From Prescottella agglutinans (lineage in GTDB: Bacteria; Actinomycetota; Actinomycetes; Mycobacteriales; Mycobacteriaceae): a stretch of DNA of 64,000 nt. The position numbers were made by a program, and so were the translations under genes. Where the stretch lies: assembly GCF_004011865.1 (NCBI RefSeq), contig NZ_RKLP01000006.1:62001-126000 (forward strand), written 5' to 3'. This document shows, in pieces, positions 17,509 through 27,584 of the stretch. Positions within the stretch are counted from its first letter, which is position 1. The number at the start of each line of letters is the position of its first letter. The notes under the pieces were generated by a model. It saw only the letters and a list, made by a program, of their open reading frames with translations. It was not told where the DNA came from and searched no databases.

Positions 17509-20500
17509 GTGGCTGACTCGTTCGTTCACCTGCACAACCACACCGAGTACTCGATGCTCGACGGTGCGGCAAAGGTCGGCCCGCTGTTCAAGGAGGCGGA
17601 GCGCCTCGGGATGACCGCGGTCGGCATGACCGACCACGGCAACATGTACGGCGCCAGCGAGTTCTACAACGTCGCGAAGAAGCACGGCATCAAGCCGATC
17701 ATCGGCATCGAGGCGTACGTCGCGCCCGAGTCGCGGTTCAACACCAAGCGCGTGTTGTGGGGCGATCCCAGCCAGAAGTCGGACGACGTCTCCGGCAGCG
17801 GCGCGTACACGCACATGACGATGGTCGCCGAGAACTCGACGGGCCTGCGGAACCTGTTCAAGCTGTCGTCACTCGCGTCCATCGAGGGTCAGCTCGGCAA
17901 GTGGCCGCGCATGGACGAGGAACTCATCGCCCACCACGCCGAGGGCATCATCGCGACCACCGGGTGCCCGTCGGGCGAGATCCAGACCCGGCTGCGGCTC
18001 GGCCACGACCGCGAGGCGCTCGAGGCCGCCGCGAAGTGGCAGGAGATCTGGGGCAAGGACAACTTCTTCCTCGAGCTGATGGACCACGGGCTCTCGATCG
18101 AGCGGCGGGTCCGCGAGGGCCTGCTCTCCATCGGCAAGCAGTTGGGTATCCCGCCGCTGGCGACCAACGACTGCCACTACGTCACGAAGGACGCCGCCGA
18201 GAACCACGAGGCGCTGCTGTGCATCCAGACCGGCAAGACGCTCTCGGACCCCACCCGCTTCAAGTTCGACGGCGACGGCTACTACCTCAAGTCGGCCGAG
18301 GAGATGCGGGCCATCTGGGACTCGGAGGTTCCGGGTGCGTGCGACAGTTCGCTGCTGATCGGCGAGCGGGTGCAGCCGTACGAGGACGTGTGGCAGCACC
18401 GTGACCGGATGCCGATCTTCCCCGTGCCCGAGGGACACACGCAGCAGACGTTCCTCCGGCACGAGGTGCTGCGCGGCCTCGACCGGCGTTTCCCGGGCGG
18501 ACCTCCGCAGGAGTACCTCGAGCGGGCCGACTACGAGATCGGCGTCATCAACGAGATGGGCTTCCCCGCCTACTTCCTCGTCGTCGGCGACCTGATCAAC
18601 CACGCCCGCGACGTCGGCATCCGCGTCGGCCCGGGCCGAGGCTCGGCGGCGGGTTCGCTCGTCGCGTACGCGATGGGCATCACCAACATCGACCCCATCC
18701 CGCACGGCCTGCTGTTCGAGCGGTTCCTCAACCCCGAGCGCGTGTCGATGCCCGATATCGATATCGACTTCGACGATCGCCGCCGCGGCGAGATGGTCCG
18801 CTACGCCACCGAGAAGTGGGGCAGCGACAAGGTCGCCCAGGTCATCACGTTCGGCACCATCAAGACCAAGGCCGCGATCAAGGACTCCGCGCGAGTCCAG
18901 TTCGGCCAGCCCGGTTTCGCGATCGCCGACCAGATCACCAAGGCGCTGCCGCCGCCGATCATGGCGAAGGACATCTCGGTGTCGGGCATCACCGACCCCG
19001 AGCACGAGCGGTACAAGGAGGCCGTCGAGGTCCGGGCGCTCATCGACTCCAACCCGGATGTCGCGAAGATCTACCAGACCGCGAAGGGCCTCGAGGGCCT
19101 GATCCGCAACGCCGGCGTGCACGCCTGCGCGGTCATCATGTCGTCCGAGCCGCTCACCGACGCGATCCCGGTGTGGAAGCGCGCGCAGGACGGCGCGATC
19201 ATCACCGGCTGGGACTACCCGTCGTGCGAGGCCATCGGCCTGCTGAAGATGGACTTCCTCGGTCTGCGCAACCTCACGGTCATCGGCGACGCGATCGAGA
19301 ACATCAAGGCCAACCGCGGCATCGACATCGACCTCGACACGCTGCCGATCGAGGACCCGGCCACCTACGAACTGCTCGCCCGCGGCGACACCCTCGGCGT
19401 GTTCCAGCTCGACGGCAGCGCGATGCGCGATCTGCTGCGGCGCATGCAGCCGACGGGCTTCGAGGACATCGTCGCCGTCCTCGCGCTCTACCGTCCGGGC
19501 CCGATGGGCATGAACGCGCACAACGACTATGCCGACCGGAAGAACGGGCGGCAGGACGTCAAGCCGATCCACCCGGAGCTCGAGGAGCCGCTGAAGGACA
19601 TCCTCAAGGACACCTTCGGTCTGATCGTCTACCAGGAGCAGATCATGCAGATCGCTCAGAAGGTGGCCGGTTACTCGCTCGGACAGGCAGACCTGCTCCG
19701 CCGCGCGATGGGTAAGAAGAAGAAGGAGATCCTCGACGAGGCCTACGACGGCTTCGCCGAGGGCATGAAGGGCAACGGCTTCTCGCAGGCGGCGATCACC
19801 GCGCTGTGGGACACGGTGCTGCCGTTCGCCGGCTACGCGTTCAACAAGTCGCACGCCGCCGGCTACGGCCTCGTGTCGTTCTGGACGGCGTACCTCAAGG
19901 CGAACTACCCGGCCGAGTACATGGCCGGCCTGCTCACGTCCGTCGGTGACGACAAGGACAAGGCCGCGGTGTACCTGTCGGACTGCCGCAAGATGGGCAT
20001 CACGGTGCTGCCGCCGGACGTCAACGCGTCGCGCGTCGACTTCGCGTCGGTGGGCGAGGACATCCGGTTCGGTCTGGGCGCCGTGCGCAACGTCGGCGCC
20101 AACGTGGTGGGGTCGATCATCGCGGCGCGCGAGGAGAAGGGCAGCTTCACCGACTTCTCCGACTACCTCAACAAGATCGACGCGCTGGCGTGTTCGAAGA
20201 AGGTCACCGAATCCCTGATCAAGGCAGGCGGATTCGACTCGCTCGAGCATCCGCGCAAGGGTCTGATGCTGGTGCACGCGGACGCGATCGACGCGGTGAT
20301 GGGCACCAAGAAGGCCGAGGCGATGGGCCAGTTCGACCTGTTCGGCGGCGACGACGCCGACGAGTCGATCACGTCCGTGTTCAACGTCAAGGTGCCCGAC
20401 GAGGAGTGGGACACCAAGCACAAGCTCGCGCTCGAGCGCGAGATGCTGGGCCTGTACGTGTCCGGGCACCCGCTCAACGGTGTCGAACACGTGCTGGCCG

Positions 20501-21045
20501 CGCAGTCCGACGCGTCGATCCCGACGATTCTCGAGGGCGACATCAAGGACGGCACGCAGGTGACCATCGGTGGCATCCTCGCGTCGGTCACCCGGAGGAT
20601 CAACAAGAACGGATTGACGTGGGCCTCGGCCCAGCTCGAGGACCTGTCCGGTGGCATCGAGGTGTTGTTCTTCCCGCAGGCGTACTCGGTGTACGGCATG
20701 GACGTCGTCGAGGACTCCGTCGTCCTGGTCAAGGCGCGGGTGTCGGTGCGGGACGACCGGGTGTCGCTGATCGCGAACGACCTGGCGGTGCCGGACCTTT
20801 CGGCGATCGGTGTCGCGAAGCCGGTCGCGGTCAGCCTGCCGGTCCGGCAGTGCACCAAGGAGAAGCTCGGCGCGCTCAGGCAGGTGCTCTCGCGTCATCC
20901 CGGCACCGCGGACGTGCACGTCAAGCTCATCGGATCGCGCGGCACCTCGCTGTGGAAGGTGGACGAGGTGCTCCGGGTGGAGCCGTCGTCGTCGCTCATG
21001 GGCGACCTCAAGGCGCTGCTCGGACCGAGTTGCCTCGCGGGCTGA
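17509..21045 (+). CDS. dnaE1: DNA polymerase III alpha subunit, replicative
   Basis: The 1178-residue C-family replicative polymerase. Order: PHP domain at the N terminus with the metal-binding start [14 protein letters not shown], polymerase palm with catalytic aspartates in PDIDIDFD (415-422), fingers ([18 protein letters not shown]), a helix-hairpin-helix region, and an OB-fold (about 1000-1075, [17 protein letters not shown]). The intact PHP metal motif fits the proofreading activity shown for mycobacterial DnaE1, which lacks a separate epsilon proofreader. The GTG start follows GAGAGG. A hairpin lies just past the stop. Length is typical. Confidence 0.98.
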   Translation: MADSFVHLHNHTEYSMLDGAAKVGPLFKEAERLGMTAVGMTDHGNMYGASEFYNVAKKHGIKPIIGIEAYVAPESRFNTKRVLWGDPSQKSDDVSGSGAYTHMTMVAENSTGLRNLFKLSSLASIEGQLGKWPRMDEELIAHHAEGIIATTGCPSGEIQTRLRLGHDREALEAAAKWQEIWGKDNFFLELMDHGLSIERRVREGLLSIGKQLGIPPLATNDCHYVTKDAAENHEALLCIQTGKTLSDPTRFKFDGDGYYLKSAEEMRAIWDSEVPGACDSSLLIGERVQPYEDVWQHRDRMPIFPVPEGHTQQTFLRHEVLRGLDRRFPGGPPQEYLERADYEIGVINEMGFPAYFLVVGDLINHARDVGIRVGPGRGSAAGSLVAYAMGITNIDPIPHGLLFERFLNPERVSMPDIDIDFDDRRRGEMVRYATEKWGSDKVAQVITFGTIKTKAAIKDSARVQFGQPGFAIADQITKALPPPIMAKDISVSGITDPEHERYKEAVEVRALIDSNPDVAKIYQTAKGLEGLIRNAGVHACAVIMSSEPLTDAIPVWKRAQDGAIITGWDYPSCEAIGLLKMDFLGLRNLTVIGDAIENIKANRGIDIDLDTLPIEDPATYELLARGDTLGVFQLDGSAMRDLLRRMQPTGFEDIVAVLALYRPGPMGMNAHNDYADRKNGRQDVKPIHPELEEPLKDILKDTFGLIVYQEQIMQIAQKVAGYSLGQADLLRRAMGKKKKEILDEAYDGFAEGMKGNGFSQAAITALWDTVLPFAGYAFNKSHAAGYGLVSFWTAYLKANYPAEYMAGLLTSVGDDKDKAAVYLSDCRKMGITVLPPDVNASRVDFASVGEDIRFGLGAVRNVGANVVGSIIAAREEKGSFTDFSDYLNKIDALACSKKVTESLIKAGGFDSLEHPRKGLMLVHADAIDAVMGTKKAEAMGQFDLFGGDDADESITSVFNVKVPDEEWDTKHKLALEREMLGLYVSGHPLNGVEHVLAAQSDASIPTILEGDIKDGTQVTIGGILASVTRRINKNGLTWASAQLEDLSGGIEVLFFPQAYSVYGMDVVEDSVVLVKARVSVRDDRVSLIANDLAVPDLSAIGVAKPVAVSLPVRQCTKEKLGALRQVLSRHPGTADVHVKLIGSRGTSLWKVDEVLRVEPSSSLMGDLKALLGPSCLAG

Positions 21046-21060
21046 CGTCCTGACGGGACG

Positions 21061-21088
21061 CTGCCAGGACCGGGAACGGTCCGGGCAG
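21061..21088 (+). terminator. Hairpin terminator after dnaE1
   Basis: A 12-bp stem with one mismatch (21061-21072 with 21077-21088) closed by a GGAA tetraloop, 15 bases past the dnaE1 stop. It lies between dnaE1 and the convergent His-rich peptide gene and may serve both. Confidence 0.65.
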
Positions 21089-21108
21089 CCCGCGCCGGTG
21101 CGGTGCGG

Positions 21109-21375
21109 TCACCGATGGTGGTGATGGCACATCCACTGCCAGTTCCCCTGCTGGTCGCGCTGCATACATCCGCAACCCATGTGGCGCCCGTGGTGGTGAT
21201 GGTGAACCCGGGTCATCATGACCACGGCCGGACTCGCTGCCGGCGTCGCGGTGTCTGCGAGTGCCGGTGCTGCGGCCGGCCCGAGCGGGACGGCCGCGAG
21301 CGACAGCGTGACGAGGATTCTGGCGAGCAGACGCCGCATCGGGCGCACTCGTGGTGTTTCGTACTCCTGTTCCAT
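21109..21375 (-). CDS. Small secreted His/Cys-rich peptide, putative metal binder
   Basis: An 88-residue protein with a basic start, a hydrophobic signal segment (about 20-42) and a likely cleavage site after ALA (PALADTA). The mature chain of roughly 45 residues ends in VHHHHHGRHMGCGC and, further on, WQWMCHHHHR: ten His and three Cys in 32 residues. This composition suggests binding of Cu, Zn or Ni outside the cell; no known metallothionein signature was recognised, so the role is inferred. The ATG at 21375 is strongly supported by GGAGAGGATCTCGC directly upstream. The gene stands alone, convergent with dnaE1. Confidence 0.75.
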   Translation of the reverse strand: MEQEYETPRVRPMRRLLARILVTLSLAAVPLGPAAAPALADTATPAASPAVVMMTRVHHHHHGRHMGCGCMQRDQQGNWQWMCHHHHR

Positions 21376-21603
21376 GCGAGATCCTCTCCGCACGGCCGGT
21401 CGTCGGAGACGCTCGTCGCCGACGACCGACCACCGGGCGGTGCTCCGGTGGTCGAAGGGCCGTTGCGGTGCGTCGGGTACCGCCCTCGCAGCGCTCGGCG
21501 CATCGCTGCTTGTCGTGCACCCCTCATGTTATTGCCGGAATTGTCCGGTATTCGAAACTCGTAGGAGATTCACAGGTGGCCGTGACCTGGCCCGTCGGCG
21601 CGC

Positions 21604-22491
21604 TCAGAGGCCGCCGACGTCGGACAGGACGTCGAGCGCGTGATCGGTGGCCCGCCACAGCGCGTCGATCTCCTGCTCCGCGGCGGGCCGCGTCTGCGGG
21701 TTCTGCAGCGCGAAGCCGTTGGCGAGGGTGATGGTGTTGTAGCCGCTGTCGGCTGCACGCAGCAGCAGTCGCGACGGCTGGTCGTTGCCCGCGAGCCGGT
21801 CCAGTCCCTCGCCCACGAAGTAGAACCGCCACAGTGGGCCGAGATCGCCGCCGTAGAGCGCCTTCGTCAGTGTCACGATCGAATCACCCTTGACGGCAAT
21901 GGAATCGACGATCTCGTAGAAGTCGGGGATGTTGTCGTGCCGGGTGCCGCTGGAGTCGACCGCGTATGCGAGGTCGACGGTGAGGTGGGCGTTGTAGCCG
22001 GCCATCGCGACCCGGGCCGGGCTCTCGGCGCACTGTCGTGTCAGTGCGAAGTAGTTGGCCCACGCCGGATCGACCGGCGCGCCGGTGAATTCGGCACGGA
22101 GATTGCGCAGGTAGCGGGCGAGCAGGTCGTAGCTGATCGTCGGGGCCCACTCGCGGTCGGACAGTGCGACCGGGTCGCGTTGCAGGGGTAGGACGGCGTC
22201 GTACTCGACGGCGTTCAGCCCGACCGAGAACAGGCCCCTCCAGTCTCGATGTGCGACAAGGATCTCCGTGATCCGGCGGTGTCGGTCGATCGCGGCCTCG
22301 AGCCGCGGGAGGCCCGTGCCCGACAACGTGGACGTATCGCTCAGCTCGACGATGTCCGCGATCTCGGTCGTGCTCAACGGTGTTCCGCAGGCCGTGGCCA
22401 CCGAGGTGTCGGCTGCGGCGTGAGCGGGGGAGTGGAGCGCGAACGCGGCTCCGACGGCGACGAGGGGCGCGAACAGGCGGAGGGAGCGCAT
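21604..22491 (-). CDS. Exported protein, DUF5995-like
   Basis: A 295-residue secreted protein: signal peptide (residues 1-26, LFAPLVAVGAAFALHSPAHA) and a helical mature domain. The pattern RITEILVAHRDWRGLFSVGL, WANYFALTRQC and MAGYNAHLTVDLAYAV resembles the DUF5995 family, whose function is unknown; His in NAHLTVDL and Asp residues in the same helix could coordinate metal, which is speculation. Two Cys (about 35 and 153) may form a disulfide outside the cell. Roughly 230 bases separate it from the His-rich peptide gene upstream in coordinate; that gap shows no further gene. Confidence 0.75.
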   Translation of the reverse strand: MRSLRLFAPLVAVGAAFALHSPAHAAADTSVATACGTPLSTTEIADIVELSDTSTLSGTGLPRLEAAIDRHRRITEILVAHRDWRGLFSVGLNAVEYDAVLPLQRDPVALSDREWAPTISYDLLARYLRNLRAEFTGAPVDPAWANYFALTRQCAESPARVAMAGYNAHLTVDLAYAVDSSGTRHDNIPDFYEIVDSIAVKGDSIVTLTKALYGGDLGPLWRFYFVGEGLDRLAGNDQPSRLLLRAADSGYNTITLANGFALQNPQTRPAAEQEIDALWRATDHALDVLSDVGGL

Positions 22492-22500
22492 CGCCCGAGC

Positions 22501-22620
22501 CTAGATGGTGCCTCCGATTCGGTGCGGGACCTCAGGAACGCGCCGTCGGGCTGTGCCGCGGGCGACCAGCAGGCTCGGCAACCCGTTGACCGCGACCAGC
22601 ACGGTCACGACGAGCGCCAT
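22501..22620 (-). pseudogene. Possible remnant of a membrane protein gene
   Basis: On the minus strand an open frame ends in TAG at 22501-22503. From the ATG at 22620 it reads MALVVTVLVAVNGLPSLLVA plus a basic tail (39 codons), and the frame upstream of that ATG continues with another hydrophobic stretch (WTASIVGALSIGGPFW) without a usable start. This looks like the last two helices of a small membrane protein whose beginning is lost, or a short membrane peptide gene. No ribosome site is obvious. It lies between two exported-protein genes. Confidence 0.3.
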
Positions 22621-22824
22621 GCTCGGCCCGGGCCTCGAAACCCAGAACGGGCCGCCGATCGAGAGAGCACCGACGATGCTCGCTGTCCATCCGGCGGCCC
22701 GGGAACTCGCTCGTCGCGCTGAATCTCGGTGCGATCTGTAACGGCCACACGCCTTTTGCCGGTGTTCAGGTTGCAGACGTGGCCGGGGGGCTTGCCGTCG
22801 GCCTGCAGCCGTTCAGGAGGGGAC

Positions 22825-23385
22825 ATGACCATCAGCAGAGCAGCGAAACGCGCACTTGCGGGGGCCGTCGCCGCGGTCGCGATAGGTGGTGCGGTCGCGG
22901 CGCCGGCGGGCGCAACAGAAGATCCGCCGGCAGCGACCACTGCGGTGGCGGCCGGCGCCGGCCTCGGTGACGTTGCGGCACCGCAGGGGATCACGACCCA
23001 GACGCTGATCGCCGCGTGGAACGCGCGGCTCCCCGTCTACGAAGCGATCGTGACCAGGGAGTACTCCTTCCCGAAGTCGACTTCCACGCTGACCGAGTAC
23101 CGGCGCGTGTACGACATCGACGTGCTGAGCTCGCCCACCGCGAAGTTCGTCGGACTGGGAGCCGTGGCCCCGGACACCTTCTGGGTTCTGCACGGGCGCA
23201 CCATCGCGAACTCGATCGTCGTCAATCTGCACGAGACGTGGCAGGAGAATGTCGGCTTCCCGATCATGAGATGGGACGCCACGACGCTGAAGTTCACCGA
23301 CAGCCCGCTCGTGCAACTGCCCGGCGGCGGCCCCAGCGCCGGCATCGCGCTCGTCACGGACGGCGGCGGCTCGGCGTCCAGCTGA
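22825..23385 (+). CDS. Secreted protein of unknown function
   Basis: A 186-residue exported protein. The ATG follows CAGGAGGGGAC, one of the best ribosome sites in the window. The signal peptide (ALAGAVAAVAIGGAVAAPAG, cleavage near ATEDPP) precedes an Ala-rich linker and a domain from about residue 55 (ITTQTLIAAWNARLPVYEAI). That domain has mostly beta character and single Trp/Tyr-rich patches (DTFWVLHGR, NLHETWQENVGF) but no motif that I recognise. The strong translation signal suggests an abundant product. It stands alone between a divergent exported-protein gene and a convergent small membrane-protein gene. Confidence 0.8.
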   Translation: MTISRAAKRALAGAVAAVAIGGAVAAPAGATEDPPAATTAVAAGAGLGDVAAPQGITTQTLIAAWNARLPVYEAIVTREYSFPKSTSTLTEYRRVYDIDVLSSPTAKFVGLGAVAPDTFWVLHGRTIANSIVVNLHETWQENVGFPIMRWDATTLKFTDSPLVQLPGGGPSAGIALVTDGGGSASS

Positions 23386-23416
23386 GCAGGGTGCTCGGCG
23401 GCGGCGCCCCGGCTCA

Positions 23417-23668
23417 TCAGTTCGTCGGCGGCGTCGAACGGTGGGTGAGCATGACGCGTCGCACCCACCACACGACCACGGCCGCTCCAGCCGCGGTCAG
23501 CACTGCCGTCTGCAGCACCTGCGTCACGGCGAGGACGAGAACGAAGATCGCGAGCGCGGCGGCGATCGCCTCGAGCTTGTAGAGCGGCCACGCGGTGCCG
23601 GCGATGTCGACGGTCTCGGCGGAGGCGTGCATGCGACTGCGGGCGTGTCCGTGCAGTGCGGCGGTCAT
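23417..23668 (-). CDS. Small membrane protein, function unknown
   Basis: An 83-residue protein with one long or two short membrane helices (about residues 33-70, [20 protein letters not shown] then [17 protein letters not shown]), a His-containing N terminus and a basic end. The ATG has GAGGTGAACGC upstream, a good ribosome site, which is the main reason to accept the gene. No family recognised. It ends 31 bases from the convergent secreted-protein gene. Confidence 0.65.
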   Translation of the reverse strand: MTAALHGHARSRMHASAETVDIAGTAWPLYKLEAIAAALAIFVLVLAVTQVLQTAVLTAAGAAVVVWWVRRVMLTHRSTPPTN

Positions 23669-23826
23669 GCGTTCACCTCGTCCGTGTTCGGCTACCTTCG
23701 TCGATGATGTTCAGAATACCGACACACATGGTTTCGGTCCAACGAACAATTTCCGTCGTGGCGTGGAAGTCCCGTCGTCCGGGCTGTCGGGTGGTCAAGA
23801 TCATGTGCGGGGTGTTCACTTGTGGC

Positions 23827-24264
23827 ATGCCTCTTACCGGTGAATACGAACCCAGCCCCTCGTCCTGGGCCGCGGACCAGGTCGACCTTTACGAGCGCTC
23901 CGGCGGCACCGAGGGAACGATGATGGAGGGCAAGCCCGTCATCATCCTCACCACCAAGGGTGCCAAGTCCGGCAAGCTCCGTAAGACCCCGCTCATGCGC
24001 GTCGAGCACGACGGGCAGTACGCGGTCGTCGCTTCCCTCGGCGGGGCCCCCAAGCACCCGGTCTGGTACTACAACGTCGTCGCCGACCCGAGTGTCGAAC
24101 TGCAGGACGGTCCCGTCAAGCAGGACATGACGGCGCGCGAGGTCACCGGCGACGAGAAGGTCGAGTGGTGGCAGCGTGCGGTCGAGGCGTGGCCGGACTA
24201 CGCCGAGTACCAGAAGAAGACCGATCGGCAGATCCCGGTCTTCGTGCTCACGCCGCAGAAGTAA
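23827..24264 (+). CDS. Deazaflavin (F420)-dependent nitroreductase family protein
   Basis: A 145-residue member of the DDN family, split-barrel proteins of mycobacteria and relatives that use coenzyme F420H2; the best-known member activates the nitroimidazole pretomanid. Family marks are [20 protein letters not shown] (about 37-56), the [20 protein letters not shown] block (about 68-87) and the C-terminal [20 protein letters not shown]. The natural role is probably quinone or other oxidoreduction near the membrane, which is inferred. ATG at 23827 is the natural start of the conserved domain. Single gene. Confidence 0.9.
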   Translation: MPLTGEYEPSPSSWAADQVDLYERSGGTEGTMMEGKPVIILTTKGAKSGKLRKTPLMRVEHDGQYAVVASLGGAPKHPVWYYNVVADPSVELQDGPVKQDMTAREVTGDEKVEWWQRAVEAWPDYAEYQKKTDRQIPVFVLTPQK

Positions 24265-24369
24265 CGGAAGCAGCGGACCTGGTTCGGGTCCCCAGCCGTC
24301 CGGCCCGGTTCCGAGTAGCCTGCGAGGAGTAAGGCGTAACCAATTCGGAACCGTGGCCGGAGGCTCGAC

Positions 24370-26145
24370 ATGGCGGCGAAAACTGTTGCAGATCAATTGG
24401 TTTCCCAGCTCGTCGAGGCCGGGGTGCAGCGCATCTACGGAATCGTCGGGGACAGTCTCAACCCGGTCGTCGACGCGGTCCGCAGGACCGGTGGGTCCGC
24501 GGCGGGCGGCATCGACTGGATCCACGTCCGGCACGAGGAGGCGGCGGCCTTCGCCGCGGCCGCGGAGGCGCAGGTCACCGGCCGCCTCGCGGTGTGTGCG
24601 GGCTCCTGCGGCCCGGGCAACCTCCACCTGATCAACGGCCTGTACGACGCGAACAGGTCCGGCGCACCGGTGCTCGCGATCGCGTCGCACATTCCGAGCA
24701 CACAGATCGGGACCGGCTACTTCCAGGAGACGCATCCCGACCGCCTGTTCGTCGAATGTTCCTGCTACACCGAGATGATCACCACGCCGGCGCAGTCGGC
24801 CCGGGTCGTCCAGAGCGCCATGCAGCACGCGCTCGCGCGGTCCGGCGTCGCGGTCCTCACCCTCCCCGGCGACGTCGCCGAGGAACCGGCCGTCGGCACA
24901 CCGCCGCCGCTGGTGCGGACCGGACGCCCCTCCGTCGTTCCGGCGGACGAGGACGTTCGCGCCCTCGCGGACGCGATCAACACCGCGTCGGCCGTCGCGA
25001 TCTTCGCCGGTGCCGGCGTGCGGGACACCCGCGACGAGGTCCTCGCGCTCGCCGACACGGTGGGCGCACCGATCGGGCACACCCTCCGCGGCAAGGAATT
25101 CATCCAGTACGACAACCCGTTCGACGTCGGCATGACCGGCCTGCTCGGGTACGGCGCCGCGCACGACGGCATGCACGACGCCGACCTGTTGATCCTGATC
25201 GGCACCGACTTCCCCTACGACCAGTTCCTGCCCGACGACGTGCGCACCGCCCAGATCGACGTCGCCGCCGAGACGCTGGGTCGGCGCACCGGGGTGGATC
25301 TCGCCGTGCACGGAGACGCCCGGTCGGTCCTGCGGGCGCTGGCGCCGCTGGTCCACCGGAAGGCGGACCGCGGCTTCCTGGAGAAGTCCCTGGACCGGCA
25401 CGAGAAGCTCATGACCAAGGTCGTCGGCGCCTACACCGAACCCGTCAAGCAGCGGATCCCGATCCACCCCGAGTACGCCGCGTCGATCCTCGACGACGTC
25501 GCCGCCGCGGACGCCGTATTCACCGCGGACACCGGTATGTGCAACGTGTGGGCCGCGCGCTACCTGACCCCCAACGGCCGCCGCCGGTTCCTGTCGTCGG
25601 CGCTGCACGGGTCGATGGCGAATGCGTTGCCGCACGCGATCGGCGCGCAGTTCGCCGACCCGGGGCGTCAGGTGGTGACGATGTCCGGTGACGGTGGGTT
25701 GTCGATGCTGCTCGGTGAATTGATCACGGTCGCGATGTACAGGCTGCCGATCAAGATCGTCGTGTTCGACAACTCGACCCTCGGCATGGTCAAGCTCGAG
25801 ATGCTCGTCGACGGCCTGCCCGATTTCGGGGTGGATGTCCCATCTGTCGACTATGCCGCTCTTGCAACGGCTTTGGGTCTGTTCGCCCGCCGGATCGAGG
25901 ATCCCGCGGACGTCGAGTCCGGATTGCGGGCCGCCTTCGAGCACGACGGCCCGGCGCTGGTCGACATCGTCACCGATCCGAATGCGCTCTCGCTGCCGCC
26001 GTCGATCACCGGCGAGCAGGTGCGCGGGTTCGCGCTGGCGATGTCGAAGATGGTGATGAACGGCGGTGTGGCAGAAGCGGTTCAGATGGCCAAGTCGAAT
26101 CTGCGCAACGTGCCCCGGCCGTCGCAGTTCTCGCCGCGCGGGTGA
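24370..26145 (+). CDS. poxB: Pyruvate:quinone oxidoreductase (pyruvate dehydrogenase, quinone)
   Basis: ThDP/FAD enzyme that decarboxylates pyruvate to acetate and CO2 and passes electrons to quinones at the membrane. The 591-residue chain is close to E. coli PoxB along its length: IYGIVGDSLNPVVDA, the cofactor-activating glutamate in RHEEAAAFAAAAEAQ (about 54-68), CAGSCGPGNLHLINGLYD, SHIPSTQIGTGYFQETHP, and the ThDP motif GDGGLSMLLGELIT from about residue 440. The last residues lack an obvious amphipathic membrane-binding peptide, so membrane attachment may differ. ATG follows GCCGGAGGCTC. It lies alone upstream of ilvA. Confidence 0.9.
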   Translation: MAAKTVADQLVSQLVEAGVQRIYGIVGDSLNPVVDAVRRTGGSAAGGIDWIHVRHEEAAAFAAAAEAQVTGRLAVCAGSCGPGNLHLINGLYDANRSGAPVLAIASHIPSTQIGTGYFQETHPDRLFVECSCYTEMITTPAQSARVVQSAMQHALARSGVAVLTLPGDVAEEPAVGTPPPLVRTGRPSVVPADEDVRALADAINTASAVAIFAGAGVRDTRDEVLALADTVGAPIGHTLRGKEFIQYDNPFDVGMTGLLGYGAAHDGMHDADLLILIGTDFPYDQFLPDDVRTAQIDVAAETLGRRTGVDLAVHGDARSVLRALAPLVHRKADRGFLEKSLDRHEKLMTKVVGAYTEPVKQRIPIHPEYAASILDDVAAADAVFTADTGMCNVWAARYLTPNGRRRFLSSALHGSMANALPHAIGAQFADPGRQVVTMSGDGGLSMLLGELITVAMYRLPIKIVVFDNSTLGMVKLEMLVDGLPDFGVDVPSVDYAALATALGLFARRIEDPADVESGLRAAFEHDGPALVDIVTDPNALSLPPSITGEQVRGFALAMSKMVMNGGVAEAVQMAKSNLRNVPRPSQFSPRG

Positions 26146-26219
26146 CGTCGTCCGGCGGCGGGCGGGTCCGCGGGTGGGGCGGTTGCGCTCGGTGCCGTGC
26201 GTAGTGGGAAAATGCATGG

Positions 26220-27584
26220 GTGTCTAACTCGCCGGAACTCGCAGAACTGAAGGTAACCTCGCCCGCGCTCACCGCGGACGAGATCGATGCGGCTGCCGAG
26301 CGAATTGCGCACATTATCGACGCGACACCCCTCCAGCTGAGCGATCGGCTGTCGGCCCTGACGGGGGCCAAGGTCTACCTCAAGCGCGAGGACCTCCAGG
26401 TGGTCCGTTCGTACAAGCTGCGCGGCGCCTACAACCTGATCATGCAGCTCAGCGATGTCGAGCGGGCGGCGGGCGTCGTCACGGCCAGCGCCGGCAACCA
26501 CGCTCAGGGCGTGGCGTTCGCGTGCCGGGCGATGGAGATCCGCGGCCGCATCTACGTCCCCGCCAACACCCCGAAGCAGAAGCGCGACCGGATCATGGTG
26601 CACGGCGGCGGGTTCGTCGAGCTCATCCCCACCGGAGAGACCTACGACGCCGCCGCGGCGGCGGCCGCCGCCGACGTCGAGCGGACCGGGGCGACGATGG
26701 TCCCGCCGTTCGACGACGCCCGCACCGCCGCCGGTCAGGGCACCATCGCGGCCGAGATCCTCGAGCAGCTGGGAACGGCGCCGGACTGTGTGGTCGTCCC
26801 GGTCGGTGGTGGCGGCTGCATCGCCGGCATCGCCACCTACCTGCACGAGCGTGCACCCGAGACCACCATCGTCGGCGTCGAGCCGGTGGGGGCGGCGTCG
26901 ATGACCGCGGCCCTGGTGGCCGGCGGCCCGGTGACGCTCCCGGAGGTCGATCCGTTCGTGGACGGCGCCGCGGTCAAGCGGGTCGGTGACCTGCCGTACG
27001 CGGTGGTGTCGGGGCTCGGGGCGAACGTCGTCTCGCACGCGTCGCTGCCGCTGGTGACCGGTCCCCGCGCGGGCCGGGTCGCGGAGATGGGGCCGGAGAA
27101 GTTCGCGATGACGCAGGTCGACGAGGGTGCGATCTGCACCGCGATGCTCGAGCTCTACCAGAACGAGGGCATCATCGCCGAGCCCGCCGGGGCGCTGTCC
27201 GTGACGGCGCTGGGTCACCTCGACGTCGAGCCGGGCAGCACGGTCGTCTGCCTGATCTCGGGTGGCAACAACGACGTCTCGCGTTACGGCGAGATCCTCG
27301 AGCGGTCGCTCGTGCACCTGGGGCTCAAGCACTACTTCCTGGTGGACTTCCCGCAGGAGCCGGGCGCGCTGCGCCGCTTCCTCGACGAGGTGCTCGGCCC
27401 GGACGACGACATCACCCTGTTCGAGTACGTCAAGCGCAACAATCGCGAGACGGGTGCGGCGCTGGTCGGCATCGAGCTCGGTGCGGCCGAGGGGCTGTCC
27501 GATCTGCTCGACCGGATGCGCACCTCGCGTATCGAGGTCGAGCAGCTCGAGCCGGGTTCGCCCGCGTACCGCTACCTCACGTAG
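26220..27584 (+). CDS. ilvA: Threonine ammonia-lyase (threonine dehydratase)
   Basis: Turns L-threonine into 2-oxobutanoate and ammonia, the first step of isoleucine synthesis. The 454-residue PLP enzyme has the Schiff-base Lys66 in RSYKLRGAYN, the phosphate-binding PVGGGGC loop (about 198-204) and TASAGNHAQG. The C-terminal part (about 365-454) is a single ACT-like regulatory domain, the shorter IlvA type, so isoleucine feedback is expected. The GTG at 26220 has no good ribosome site; a leaderless or weakly initiated transcript is possible. The end overlaps the convergent tetR gene by eight bases. Confidence 0.95.
   Translation: MSNSPELAELKVTSPALTADEIDAAAERIAHIIDATPLQLSDRLSALTGAKVYLKREDLQVVRSYKLRGAYNLIMQLSDVERAAGVVTASAGNHAQGVAFACRAMEIRGRIYVPANTPKQKRDRIMVHGGGFVELIPTGETYDAAAAAAAADVERTGATMVPPFDDARTAAGQGTIAAEILEQLGTAPDCVVVPVGGGGCIAGIATYLHERAPETTIVGVEPVGAASMTAALVAGGPVTLPEVDPFVDGAAVKRVGDLPYAVVSGLGANVVSHASLPLVTGPRAGRVAEMGPEKFAMTQVDEGAICTAMLELYQNEGIIAEPAGALSVTALGHLDVEPGSTVVCLISGGNNDVSRYGEILERSLVHLGLKHYFLVDFPQEPGALRRFLDEVLGPDDDITLFEYVKRNNRETGAALVGIELGAAEGLSDLLDRMRTSRIEVEQLEPGSPAYRYLT

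Noticed and set aside
17869-20919. A minus-strand open frame of about 1000 codons opposite dnaE1
   Set aside because: Antisense shadow of a certain gene; composition and lack of motifs show it is not coding.
23692-26217. A long minus-strand open frame covering the nitroreductase and poxB genes
   Set aside because: Shadow frame; the plus-strand genes have clear family motifs and starts.
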